DNA from: Chitinimonas sp. BJYL2
GTDB lineage: Bacteria > Pseudomonadota > Gammaproteobacteria > Burkholderiales > Chitinimonadaceae
Reading direction: 5' to 3'
Length of the DNA: 64,000 nucleotides
Assembly: GCF_027257935.1 (NCBI RefSeq)
Contig: NZ_JANZKW010000002.1
Coordinates: forward strand, 310,001-374,000
This document shows, piece after piece, positions 53,563 through 61,906 of this stretch. The notes under the pieces are model-generated. The model saw only the letters and a list, made by a program, of their open reading frames with translations. It had not been told where the DNA came from and did no database searches. How positions within the stretch are numbered: the first letter of the stretch is position 1; the number at the start of each line of letters is the position of its first letter. The position numbers were made by a program, and so were the translations under genes.

Positions 53563-54873
53563 TCAATAAGCCGTGGAGATGGCACCCGCCTTACCGACCG
53601 CCACAAAACGTGCGCCGCCGACAACCAGGTCACCCAACTGAGCTGCGTTGCCGGTGCTAGCCGGCATCCACTTGCCATCCGTACCGCGAATCACCACCGT
53701 GCCATTGGCACCGACGGCCAGCAGTTGCGAGTAGCCACTGAGCGCATAGAGATCTTGGGTGGTGTTGGATACATCTGCAGTCCAAGTCACCAGATCAGTA
53801 CTACGCAGAATGGTGCCCTTCTTGCCTACGACAAAGTAGTTCACCACTGCTGTCTCGGCACCCGTGGTGGCATCCTTCTGCGTCACCGTCGCCTGATAGA
53901 TGCCGTGCAGATCTTCGGTGGTGCCACTGTTGCGCTGGGTCCAGACGCGCGTAGCTTGCGCGGTTGTCGAGGTAGGCACCGGGCTGGTCAGAATAGTGCC
54001 GCCGTCACCCACCACAATGAAACCAATGGTCGAATTGAAGTAACCACGATTCAGATTGCGGGTGGTGCCGGTGTTCTCGACCACCCAAGCGCTCAGATCA
54101 GGGATCGCGGAAACGAGCGTCCCGTTCTCGCCAACTGCAAAATAGACCAGCGCACCCGCAGCGGACACCAGATGGCGGATACGCGGACGGGGTTGCGTGG
54201 TGAAACCTGCATCCCACGTCGCCGTCTTGGCCGTCCATGTAGCCGCATCCGAACTGGTCAGCACCTTGCCATCACTGGCCAGCGCCAGGAACTGCACGTT
54301 ATCAAAGAACAATCCGACCAGATCAGCGCTCACACCCGTCGTGCGGGCGGTCCAGTTGCTGCCGTCCGTGCTGGTATAGGCCGCACCACCATTACCCACG
54401 CTCAGGAAGGTGCTGGTATAGGGATTGAACTGCACGGCATTGAAATCTGCCGTACCTACCGTCGAGTTCGTCCAGCTATTGCCGGCAGTGCGCGGGATCG
54501 CCGAAATTGAGGTGGCGGCGGGCCCGGCACCACTGCCCGAACGGGTCGCATTGATCGTAAAGGCGTAAGTCTTGCCATTGGTCAGACCCGACACCACCAG
54601 CGGCGAGCGGACCGGCCACAACACGCGCGCCTCAGGGAAGGTGGCGTAGGTATCCGGTGTCACGGTCGTCGCGGCAGCGCCAAATACCCAGTAAGTCAGT
54701 GCAGGATCATCGGTCCAGGTAATGGTGACCTGGCCATCGCCCGGCGTCACCGTGAAATTCTGTGGTGCCTGCTCAGGCTTGTCCTTGGTACCGCTGCTAT
54801 TACAAGCGGCCAATACCAGGAACGGAATCAGCAGCGCCAGACGCCACCAGCGCGAAATCAGATTGTGAACCAC
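53563..54873 (-). CDS. Lipoprotein with fibronectin-III-like domain and BNR/YCF48-like propeller
   Basis: A 436-residue lipoprotein read from GTG at 54873 (AAAGGA 8 bases upstream). The signal ends LVLAAC, so Cys24 is lipidated. Residues 35-130 look like a fibronectin type III domain (TVTPGDGQVTITWT, VSGLTNGKTYAFTINA). The rest is a beta-propeller of short repeats, such as FLSVGNGGAAYTSTDGSNWTART and FVVGKKGTILRSTDLVTWT. A longer open frame runs upstream to 55239, but it has no signal and overlaps maeB, so the GTG is preferred. Function unknown; probably surface or periplasmic. Confidence 0.8.
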   Translation of the reverse strand: MVHNLISRWWRLALLIPFLVLAACNSSGTKDKPEQAPQNFTVTPGDGQVTITWTDDPALTYWVFGAAATTVTPDTYATFPEARVLWPVRSPLVVSGLTNGKTYAFTINATRSGSGAGPAATSISAIPRTAGNSWTNSTVGTADFNAVQFNPYTSTFLSVGNGGAAYTSTDGSNWTARTTGVSADLVGLFFDNVQFLALASDGKVLTSSDAATWTAKTATWDAGFTTQPRPRIRHLVSAAGALVYFAVGENGTLVSAIPDLSAWVVENTGTTRNLNRGYFNSTIGFIVVGDGGTILTSPVPTSTTAQATRVWTQRNSGTTEDLHGIYQATVTQKDATTGAETAVVNYFVVGKKGTILRSTDLVTWTADVSNTTQDLYALSGYSQLLAVGANGTVVIRGTDGKWMPASTGNAAQLGDLVVGGARFVAVGKAGAISTAY

Positions 54874-55180
54874 TGCGTAAATCCTTTCGGAAATGAACGG
54901 CCCCGATTGAGCCTGCGCCCCATGTTGCGAGCGCGTTGCTGCATGGATGCCGGACAGATACAAATCCGCCCGCCACGGCAAAGAACGTAATGGTATCGGA
55001 TACAAGCCCGATACAGAGAGTTCCCGTGCAGATTTCTGGCCGTTGCGCGGTCGAGACGAAGTGTCGGCTTTGCGCCATCGGTTTACCCGAAGGCGCCTGA
55101 ACGGGTTTTCCTGCTCGGCCAGATGGCCCGAGGGGCCTATAATCCCAGCCCAACGACCAAGCCATGAGTTGGAGCGAGAG
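54874..55180. promoter_or_regulatory. Divergent promoter region of the lipoprotein gene and maeB
   Basis: This 307-bp gap separates two divergent genes. On the maeB side a perfect -10 hexamer TATAAT (55138-55143) sits 38 bp before the start codon, with no clear -35. A GGCC-AGAT-GGCC dyad lies just upstream (about 55118). Nothing else is recognised. Confidence 0.45.
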
Positions 55181-57460
55181 ATGGATGAAGAACTGCGCAA
55201 AAGCGCATTGGAGTACCACCAGTTTCCCAAGCCCGGCAAGATTCAGGTGTCCCCCACCAAGCCGTTGGCCAGCCAGCGCGACTTGGCGTTGGCTTACTCG
55301 CCGGGTGTAGCCGCCGCGTGCGACGCCATTGTTGAAGACCCCCTCAACGCCTACAAATACACCGCCCGCGGCAATCTGGTTGCCGTGATCTCCAACGGCA
55401 CCGCCGTGCTGGGCCTCGGCAATATCGGCGCACTGGCCGGTAAGCCGGTGATGGAAGGCAAAGGCGTGCTGTTCAAGAAGTTCGCCGGTATCGATGTATT
55501 CGATATCGAGGTGAACGAGAACGACCCCGACAAGCTCGTCGATATCATCTGCGCACTCGAACCCACGTTCGGCGGCGTCAACCTCGAAGACATCAAGGCA
55601 CCCGAGTGCTTCTATGTGGAGCAGAAGTGCCGCGAGCGCATGGGCATTCCTGTGTTCCATGACGACCAGCACGGTACCGCCATCATCACCGCCGCCGCCG
55701 TCCTCAACGGCCTGCGCATCGTCGACAAGGACATTGCCCGCGTTCGCTTGGTGGTATCCGGCGCAGGCGCAGCCGCCATTGCCTGCCTGAACCTGCTCGT
55801 TCAATTGGGCATGAAGCCCGAGAACATCATCGCCTGCGACTCCAAAGGCGTGGTCCACACCGACCGCGAAGACTGGGACAAGCTCGACGAATCCAAGAAG
55901 CGTTATGCGCAGAAGACCGACTTCCGCACGCTCAAGGATGCGATGGTCGGCGCCGACATTTTCCTCGGCCTCTCCGGCCCCAAGCTGGTGTCGCAAGACA
56001 TGGTCAAGTCCATGGCCGGCCACCCGCTGATCCTGGCCCTGGCCAACCCGGAACCGGAAATCCTCCCGCCGCTAGCCAAGGAGGCGCGTCCCGACGCCAT
56101 TATCTGTACCGGCCGTTCGGACTTCCCGAATCAGGTCAACAATGTGCTGTGCTTCCCGTTTATCTTCCGTGGCGCGCTCGACGTAGGCGCCACCACGATC
56201 AACGATGCAATGAAGCTCGCTTGCGTGCGTGCAATCGCCGACCTGGCCATGGCCGAGCAAAGCGATGTGGTGGCCGATGCCTACATGGGCCAGTCGCTGA
56301 CCTTCGGCCCCGACTACATCATTCCCAAGCCGTTCGACCCGCGCCTGATCGTGAAGATCGCGCCGGCCGTGGCGCAAGCGGCCATGGATTCGGGTGTGGC
56401 CACACGGCCGATTACCGATATGGCGGCATACCACGAGTCGCTGCTGCAGTTCGTGTACAAGTCCAACCTGTTCATGAAGCCCGTGTTCCTGGCCGCCAAA
56501 AAAGCCAAGAAGCGTGTCGTGTTTGCCGAGGGCGAAGACCAGCGCGTGCTGCATGCCGTGCAGGAAATCGTCGATCAAGGCCTGGCCCAGCCGATCCTGA
56601 TCGGCCGCCCGGCCGTGGTGGACATGCGCATCGAGAAGAGCGGCCTGCGCATTCGCCCCGGCGTGGACTTTGAACTCGTCAACAACGAGAACGACCCGCG
56701 CTACCGCGAATACTGGACCGAGTACTACGAGCTGATGAAGCGCCGTGGCGTGAGCCAGGAATTCGCCAAGCGCGAAGTGCGCCGCAAGACGACCCTGATC
56801 GGCGCGCTGATGATGCGCCGTGGCGAGGCCGACGCGATGATCTGCGGCACCTATGGCCACTATCAGGATCACCTCGACTTCGTGTGCCAGACCATCGGCC
56901 GCAAGAGCGACACGCACACCTACGCCGCCATGAACGCGCTGATCCTGCCGCGTGGCAACGTGTTTATCGCCGATACCTATGTGAACCCGGACCCGACGGC
57001 CGAGCAGATTGCCGAGATCACGCTGATGGCCGCCAAAGCCGTGCGCAATTTCGGTATCGTGCCCAAGGTCGCCCTGCTCTCGCATTCGAGCTTCGGCTCG
57101 GTGGATTCGCCCACTTCGCTGAAAATGCGTGAAGCGCTGGCACTGATCCAGAGCATGGCACCCGATCTGGAAGTGGATGGCGAAATGCACGGTGATGCCG
57201 CGCTGTCGGGCAGCATCCGCGAGATGGTGATGCCGGATTCCACGCTCAAGGGCGAGGCTAATGTGCTGGTGATGCCGACGCTGGACGCGGCCAATATCGC
57301 GTTCAACCTGCTCAAGGTCAGCGCGGCAGATGGTGTCACCATCGGCCCGATCCTCCTCGGCGTAGACAAACCCGTGCATATCCTGACGCCGACTGCATCC
57401 GTACGCCGCATCGTCAACATGACAGCGCTGGCAGCCGTGGAGGCAGCACAGCTGGGTTAA
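55181..57460 (+). CDS. maeB: NADP-dependent malic enzyme with phosphotransacetylase-like domain
   Basis: A 759-residue MaeB. The N-terminal malic domain ([14 protein letters not shown], about 40, and [10 protein letters not shown] near 160) oxidatively decarboxylates malate to pyruvate; the NAD-binding region ([16 protein letters not shown]) follows. The C-terminal third (about 435-759) is a PTA-like regulatory domain ([15 protein letters not shown]), present in bacterial MaeB and bound by acetyl-CoA. The start at [20 protein letters not shown] (55181) has a GGAGCGAGAG site; the frame stays open upstream to 54947. Own promoter and terminator. Confidence 0.96.
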   Translation: MDEELRKSALEYHQFPKPGKIQVSPTKPLASQRDLALAYSPGVAAACDAIVEDPLNAYKYTARGNLVAVISNGTAVLGLGNIGALAGKPVMEGKGVLFKKFAGIDVFDIEVNENDPDKLVDIICALEPTFGGVNLEDIKAPECFYVEQKCRERMGIPVFHDDQHGTAIITAAAVLNGLRIVDKDIARVRLVVSGAGAAAIACLNLLVQLGMKPENIIACDSKGVVHTDREDWDKLDESKKRYAQKTDFRTLKDAMVGADIFLGLSGPKLVSQDMVKSMAGHPLILALANPEPEILPPLAKEARPDAIICTGRSDFPNQVNNVLCFPFIFRGALDVGATTINDAMKLACVRAIADLAMAEQSDVVADAYMGQSLTFGPDYIIPKPFDPRLIVKIAPAVAQAAMDSGVATRPITDMAAYHESLLQFVYKSNLFMKPVFLAAKKAKKRVVFAEGEDQRVLHAVQEIVDQGLAQPILIGRPAVVDMRIEKSGLRIRPGVDFELVNNENDPRYREYWTEYYELMKRRGVSQEFAKREVRRKTTLIGALMMRRGEADAMICGTYGHYQDHLDFVCQTIGRKSDTHTYAAMNALILPRGNVFIADTYVNPDPTAEQIAEITLMAAKAVRNFGIVPKVALLSHSSFGSVDSPTSLKMREALALIQSMAPDLEVDGEMHGDAALSGSIREMVMPDSTLKGEANVLVMPTLDAANIAFNLLKVSAADGVTIGPILLGVDKPVHILTPTASVRRIVNMTALAAVEAAQLG

Positions 57461-57494
57461 GCATGCCGGCATTGCTGGCTTGATTAGCGGCACC

Positions 57495-57533
57495 CAGTAA
57501 AAACGCCCCGTGATTTACGGGGCGTTTTTACTG
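57495..57533. terminator. Terminator after maeB
   Basis: Perfect 17-bp stem CAGTAAAAACGCCCCGT with its complement, loop GATTT, and T5 on the right. It lies 34 bp past maeB and ends 36 bp before the PhaM-like start. Confidence 0.95.
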
Positions 57534-57569
57534 GCGCTCTGCCATCATGGTGAACGAGGAGGAACACCC

Positions 57570-57815
57570 ATGAGCGACCAGCAGAACAACCCCTTCAATC
57601 TGTTCACCCAGTTTTTCAAGCCCATGGAAGGCATGCAAGCCTTCATGCCGCCGATGAGCGAAGAAGAGTGCGCACGCAAGATCAGCGAACTGAAAACGGT
57701 TGAGCAGTGGCTCACCCTGCAAGTGGGCATGGTCCAGATGAGCATCAAGACACTCGAACTACAGCAAGCCAGCCTCGCGGCACTCAAACCCCGCGACAAA
57801 CCCGCCACCGAGTAA
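57570..57815 (+). CDS. PhaM-like polyhydroxyalkanoate granule regulatory protein
   Basis: An 81-residue protein resembling the N-terminal core of PhaM, which activates PHA synthase and links granules to the nucleoid. The diagnostic features are NPFNLFTQFFKP, MPPMSEEECARKISELKTVEQWLTLQVGMVQMSIKTLELQ helices, and a short, charged tail. It is shorter than PhaM of Ralstonia, lacking most of the basic DNA-binding PAKKA tail. GAGGAGGAA precedes the ATG at 57570. No PHA synthase is in the window. Confidence 0.78.
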   Translation: MSDQQNNPFNLFTQFFKPMEGMQAFMPPMSEEECARKISELKTVEQWLTLQVGMVQMSIKTLELQQASLAALKPRDKPATE

Positions 57816-57850
57816 GCCTTTGCGGGGGCCGCTAGGGCCTGCCAACAGAC

Positions 57851-59071
57851 TCAGTGGATCTCGTCTGCACTCACACCCGAGCGCCGTGCCAGACGCCAGC
57901 AAGCTGCGCCGATGAGGGTGGCGCAAAAAGCCCCGGTCGCCAGACCGGCAGCCTGTGGCGCCAGCCAAGGCGACACCACCCCCGCGACCAACGCACTGAT
58001 CGTCAGCTGGATGAACGACTGCAGGGATGAGGCCGTACCGCGCTCATGCGGATAAAGATCCAGCAGCAGCAGGGTCAGCGTAGGAAATGCCAGAGAGATA
58101 CCGGCGCCGTTGATCATGACGGGTATTACCGCCCAGGGCCAGCTAAGCTGCGGCGCCCAAAGGCAGTACGCAATATTGACCATACCCGCCAGCAACATGA
58201 CCCGGTATGCCAACCTGACATTGCTGCCGGGGGTATGGCGGCCGGCGCGGCGACCAGACAGATAGGCGCCCGTCATCATGCCCATGATGGCGGGTACAAA
58301 GAAGTAGCCAAAATCAGTGGGGCCCATCTGCATGTGCGTGAGCACAAAGGCCGGCGCAGACGCAATGTAGATGAACAAGGCAGAGAAATTGAAAGAGCCG
58401 GACAAGCACAGCCACATGAACTGCGGGTTACGGAGCATGTCCAGATAACGGCCGAACAAAGGCCCTGGCTTGAGTGGCGAGCGCTCAGATGGCGGGTGGG
58501 TCTCTGGGAGCCAACGCCAGCACACGGCCAGCAGCGCGATACCGAACAGGGTCAGGAACCAGAAGATGGCTTCCCAGCCCAGCCGAGTTCCGATCAGGCC
58601 GCCGATGATGGGGGCAATGGCTGGCGCCACGCCGAAAACCATGGTGATGCGGGACATCACACGTTGCGCAGTCGCCCCATGGAAACAATCGCGGATGATG
58701 GCGCGACCGACGATGAGCCCGGAGCCCGCCGAGAAACCCTGCAAGGCGCGAAATACCAGCAACTGGCCCAGCGATGTTGATAGCGCGCAACCGATCGAGG
58801 CGATCACGAAGACCACAATGCCGGTCAGGATGACGACGCGGCGGCCCAGCGCATCCGACATCGGGCCATGCAGCAATGCCATCAAGGCATAGGCTAACAG
58901 ATACACGCTGATGGTCTGCTGCATCTGCACAGCATCAATACCTAGCGCCCGCTCCATCTCCGGGAACACGGGGAAAATCGTATCGATGGAAAAGGGGCCG
59001 AACATGGCCAGTCCAGCCAGCAGCAGGACCAGAACGCCACGGGAGGTTTCGGGGGGATTGCCAGAGGACAT
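57851..59071 (-). CDS. Bcr/CflA family multidrug efflux MFS transporter
   Basis: A 406-residue transporter with 12 hydrophobic segments of the major facilitator superfamily. The Bcr/CflA drug-efflux signature is seen near the N-terminus (DTIFPVFPEMERALGIDAVQMQQTISVYLLAYA), the conserved motif A as GPMSDALGRRVVIL (about residues 66-79), and RALQGFSAGSGLIVGRAIIRD (about 107-127). It exports drugs or small molecules such as cysteine or sulfonamides; the substrate is unknown. ATG 59071 is the second in-frame start. No regulator is beside it. Confidence 0.9.
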   Translation of the reverse strand: MSSGNPPETSRGVLVLLLAGLAMFGPFSIDTIFPVFPEMERALGIDAVQMQQTISVYLLAYALMALLHGPMSDALGRRVVILTGIVVFVIASIGCALSTSLGQLLVFRALQGFSAGSGLIVGRAIIRDCFHGATAQRVMSRITMVFGVAPAIAPIIGGLIGTRLGWEAIFWFLTLFGIALLAVCWRWLPETHPPSERSPLKPGPLFGRYLDMLRNPQFMWLCLSGSFNFSALFIYIASAPAFVLTHMQMGPTDFGYFFVPAIMGMMTGAYLSGRRAGRHTPGSNVRLAYRVMLLAGMVNIAYCLWAPQLSWPWAVIPVMINGAGISLAFPTLTLLLLDLYPHERGTASSLQSFIQLTISALVAGVVSPWLAPQAAGLATGAFCATLIGAACWRLARRSGVSADEIH

Positions 59072-59305
59072 GCACAACTACCTGTCAGCGATCAGCCAGC
59101 AAGTGTACCGATCCGTCATGGAACTGACCCGGCACAGTTGGCAGGGTTCCGGCGGACGGCATGACAATGTCTACGCAGGCGCCGCTTCAGGTGCGCAGCC
59201 ATTGAACGCTGCCGCGTCAGCCCAAAGCCACGCCATGCAACTATGTGACTCGTTCGTGGTTGAAGCGGCTCCTGTGCGGTGCGTTACCCTGCCTGCGGCG
59301 GGGGA

Positions 59306-60280
59306 CTACGGGAGCAGAATCGTCGAACCCACCGTCTTGCGTGTCGCCAGATCAGTGTGTGCCTGGGCCACCTCAGCCAAGGGATAGCGCTGGGCAATGC
59401 TGATACGCACCTTGCCGGCGAGCACGACGTCAAACAGGGCTGACGCAGCCTGCACCAGTTCGTCGCGAGTAGCGGTGTAATGTCCCAAGGTGGGTCGGGT
59501 AAGAAACAACGAACCCTTTTGCGACAGCAGTAGCGGGGAAATTTCCGGCACCGGACCAGAGGCATTGCCGTAGGTGACCATCATGCCGCGCGTCGCCAGA
59601 CAATCGAGCGAGCCGAGAAAGGTATCCTTGCCCACGCCGTCATAGACCACACGTACACCCTTGCCGCCGGTAGCGGTGCGCGTGGCCGCCACCCAATCCT
59701 CACCACGGTAGTCAATAGCCACATCCGCACCCAGAGATTTGGCGAGAGCGACCTTTTCCGGACCGCCGGCAGTTGCCACCACAAAGGCGCCCAGGGATTT
59801 GGCCCACTGCACAGCAATCTGCCCTACCCCACCTGCGGCAGCATGAATCAACACGGCGTCGCCCGGCTGGACGGCGTAGGTGCGGCGTAACAGATACTCA
59901 GCGGTCAGCCCTTGCAGCATCATGGCGGCCGCCATCTCGAAGGAAATGCCATCGGGCAATGAAACCAGCTTGTCGGCAGGCAGGTTGCGCACGCTGGCAT
60001 AAGCACCCAGCGGCCCGCCGGCATAGGCGACCCGGTCACCTGGAGCCAAGCCTGCCACGTTGGCACCCACAGCCTCTACCACCCCTGCCGCCTCACTGCC
60101 CAAGCCCGAGGGCAGGCTCACGGGGTACAGACCACTGCGCTGATAGGTATCAATGAAGTTGAGGCCGACCGCGTGGTGGCGTACCCGCACTTCACCTGGT
60201 GCTGGATCGGCAACCACGACGGGCACGCGCTCCAGTACCTCCGGCCCGCCCGTGGCGGCAAAGCGGATGGCGTAATCCAT
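59306..60280 (-). CDS. NADPH:quinone oxidoreductase-like zinc-independent MDR
   Basis: A 324-residue medium-chain reductase of the quinone oxidoreductase type. The QOR signature (GLGSEAAGVVEAVG, about 62-75), the AAAGGVGQIAVQWAKSLGA nucleotide-binding stretch (about 148-166) and the PLAEVAQAHTDLATRKTVGS tail are present; no zinc-site cysteines are seen. It reduces quinones with NADPH. ATG 60280 (MDYAIRFAATG) is the family start; the frame is open 13 codons upstream. Confidence 0.9.
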   Translation of the reverse strand: MDYAIRFAATGGPEVLERVPVVVADPAPGEVRVRHHAVGLNFIDTYQRSGLYPVSLPSGLGSEAAGVVEAVGANVAGLAPGDRVAYAGGPLGAYASVRNLPADKLVSLPDGISFEMAAAMMLQGLTAEYLLRRTYAVQPGDAVLIHAAAGGVGQIAVQWAKSLGAFVVATAGGPEKVALAKSLGADVAIDYRGEDWVAATRTATGGKGVRVVYDGVGKDTFLGSLDCLATRGMMVTYGNASGPVPEISPLLLSQKGSLFLTRPTLGHYTATRDELVQAASALFDVVLAGKVRISIAQRYPLAEVAQAHTDLATRKTVGSTILLP

Positions 60281-60321
60281 GAGATGGCTCCTGATGGTTG
60301 GATAAACGGACCTGATCAACG

Positions 60322-60349
60322 AAAAAGGCCCGTGAACCAGTCACGGGCC
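60322..60349 (-). terminator. Terminator after the chemoreceptor gene
   Basis: Stem GGCCCGTGA/TCACGGGCC with loop ACCAG; leftward transcripts from the MCP gene run into a T5 tract (A5 at 60322-60326 on the + strand). Confidence 0.88.
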
Positions 60350-60367
60350 CATGTAGGTAATGCGCTC

Positions 60368-61765
60368 TCAGGTCTTGAAGTAAGCCACCGCGCCACGCAG
60401 GTCGTTGGACTGCTCGGTCATGGAATTAGCCGTGGCCGATAGTTCCTCCGCCGCAGCTGCGTTGGATTGCATGGACAAGCTGATTTGCGAAATGCCGGAA
60501 TGGATCTGTTCAATGCTGCTGGTCTGATCACTGGAGGCACCGGCAATCTCCTGAACCAGCGAGGCCGTCTTGGTGATGCTGGGCACCATTACATCGAACA
60601 GCTCACCCGCCTGATTCGCGAGCTTGACGCTTTCCTCCGCCAGGTCGCCGATCTCGCGTGCCGCATTCTGGCTGCGCTCCGCCAGCTTGCGGACTTCCTG
60701 TGCCACCACGGCAAAGCCTTTGCCATGCGCACCGGCACGGGCGGCCTCAATGGCAGCATTAAGAGCGAGCATATTGGTCTGGTAGGCGATTTCGTCCACC
60801 ACGCCGATTTTCTCGGCGATCTGGTTCATGGCCTGTACGGTCTTGCGCACCGCATCGCCGCCAGCCTCAGCCTGCTCGACGTTCTGCATGGCGATATTGT
60901 CGGTCACACGGGCATTTTCGGTATTCTGCGCCACCGAAGCGGTGATCTGCTCCATGGAGGCGCTGGTTTCTTCCACGCTGGCTGCCTGGCTGCTGCTGGC
61001 GGCCGAGAGGGAAAGTGCCGCACCACTGATCTGGGCAGCGGCATCCGTTACCAGTTCGGTAGAGTGGCGTACCTTGCCAATCACCTCACCCAGCGTATCG
61101 CTCATCTGCCGAACCGAGGCCGCCAGCTGACCGATTTCGTCACGACTTTGCACCGACAGGCTGACCCGCAACTGCCCTTGTGAGATCGAGTTCAACGCAG
61201 CACTGACCCGCATGAGCGGGTTGATCACAATGCGACCGAGTGCCAGCGACAATGCGAGTACAAGGATCACATCCAGCACGACGATCTGACCAATGATGAA
61301 CAATCGTCGATCACTGAGCTGCGCGTAAATATCGGCGTTGCTCACCACGACTTCCACTCGGCCGACGGTGCGGTTTGCGCCACTGGCGGAATAGCTGAGT
61401 TCAGCGGATTTGCGTACATCGTCTTCGCCGACACGAGGCGCACCCTGTTCAATACGGCCGCTGGCATCGCCACGCAGACTCAGGAACAGCTTTTCCTCGG
61501 TATTGACGATGATGCCGCGCACAAAGCCCCTGTTGAACTCGGAGCGCACGATGCTTTCGGCCTGGGTAGCGTCGAAGTTCCAGACCGCGACGGGCAGCGA
61601 CTGGGAAAGCCGGCTCAGCATACCCTCGATATCGGCCTGACGGCGCGACATGAGTTCGGCACGGGTCTTGTCGTAGTTGTAAGCGCCGGACGCCGCCAAC
61701 ACGGCGGTCACGATCACCACAAAAAGCAGATTGAGCTTGAGACGGATACTGGTGAAGTCGAACAC
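60368..61765 (-). CDS. Methyl-accepting chemotaxis protein
   Basis: A 465-residue chemoreceptor starting at GTG 61765 with AGGT upstream. Layout: TM1 (about 10-28), a small periplasmic domain (30-154), TM2 (155-177), HAMP (178-230), and a signalling domain with the conserved tip [21 protein letters not shown] at about 330-350. The periplasmic part has no PAS or four-helix features that I recognise; it contains a single short block about 120 residues long. It feeds CheA/CheW; the ligand is unknown. No che genes are adjacent. Confidence 0.93.
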   Translation of the reverse strand: MFDFTSIRLKLNLLFVVIVTAVLAASGAYNYDKTRAELMSRRQADIEGMLSRLSQSLPVAVWNFDATQAESIVRSEFNRGFVRGIIVNTEEKLFLSLRGDASGRIEQGAPRVGEDDVRKSAELSYSASGANRTVGRVEVVVSNADIYAQLSDRRLFIIGQIVVLDVILVLALSLALGRIVINPLMRVSAALNSISQGQLRVSLSVQSRDEIGQLAASVRQMSDTLGEVIGKVRHSTELVTDAAAQISGAALSLSAASSSQAASVEETSASMEQITASVAQNTENARVTDNIAMQNVEQAEAGGDAVRKTVQAMNQIAEKIGVVDEIAYQTNMLALNAAIEAARAGAHGKGFAVVAQEVRKLAERSQNAAREIGDLAEESVKLANQAGELFDVMVPSITKTASLVQEIAGASSDQTSSIEQIHSGISQISLSMQSNAAAAEELSATANSMTEQSNDLRGAVAYFKT

Positions 61766-61854
61766 GGCAGACCTGGCTGGGGGGTGCGATGACGATTCAT
61801 GCTAGACCAATACCCGCCAAGGCATCCAGCAATTCACACTGTCGTATCGAATAT

Positions 61855-61882
61855 AAAAAGGCCCGCTTGGGCAGCGGGCCTT
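61855..61882 (-). terminator. Terminator after putA
   Basis: Stem AAGGCCCGC/GCGGGCCTT with loop TTGGGCA; on the leftward transcript it continues into a TTTTTAT run. It lies 24 bp past the putA stop. Confidence 0.85.
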
Positions 61883-61906
61883 GGCTTGCAACACAAAGTG
61901 ACGAAC

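Noticed and set aside
54874-55239. Upstream 122-codon extension of the beta-propeller lipoprotein frame
   Set aside because: It would hide the lipoprotein signal inside the chain and overlap the maeB promoter and 5' end. The GTG at 54873 with AAAGGA gives a proper lipoprotein signal.
56072-57493. 473-codon frame opposite maeB
   Set aside because: Antisense to a full-length maeB; His/Arg-rich low-information sequence.
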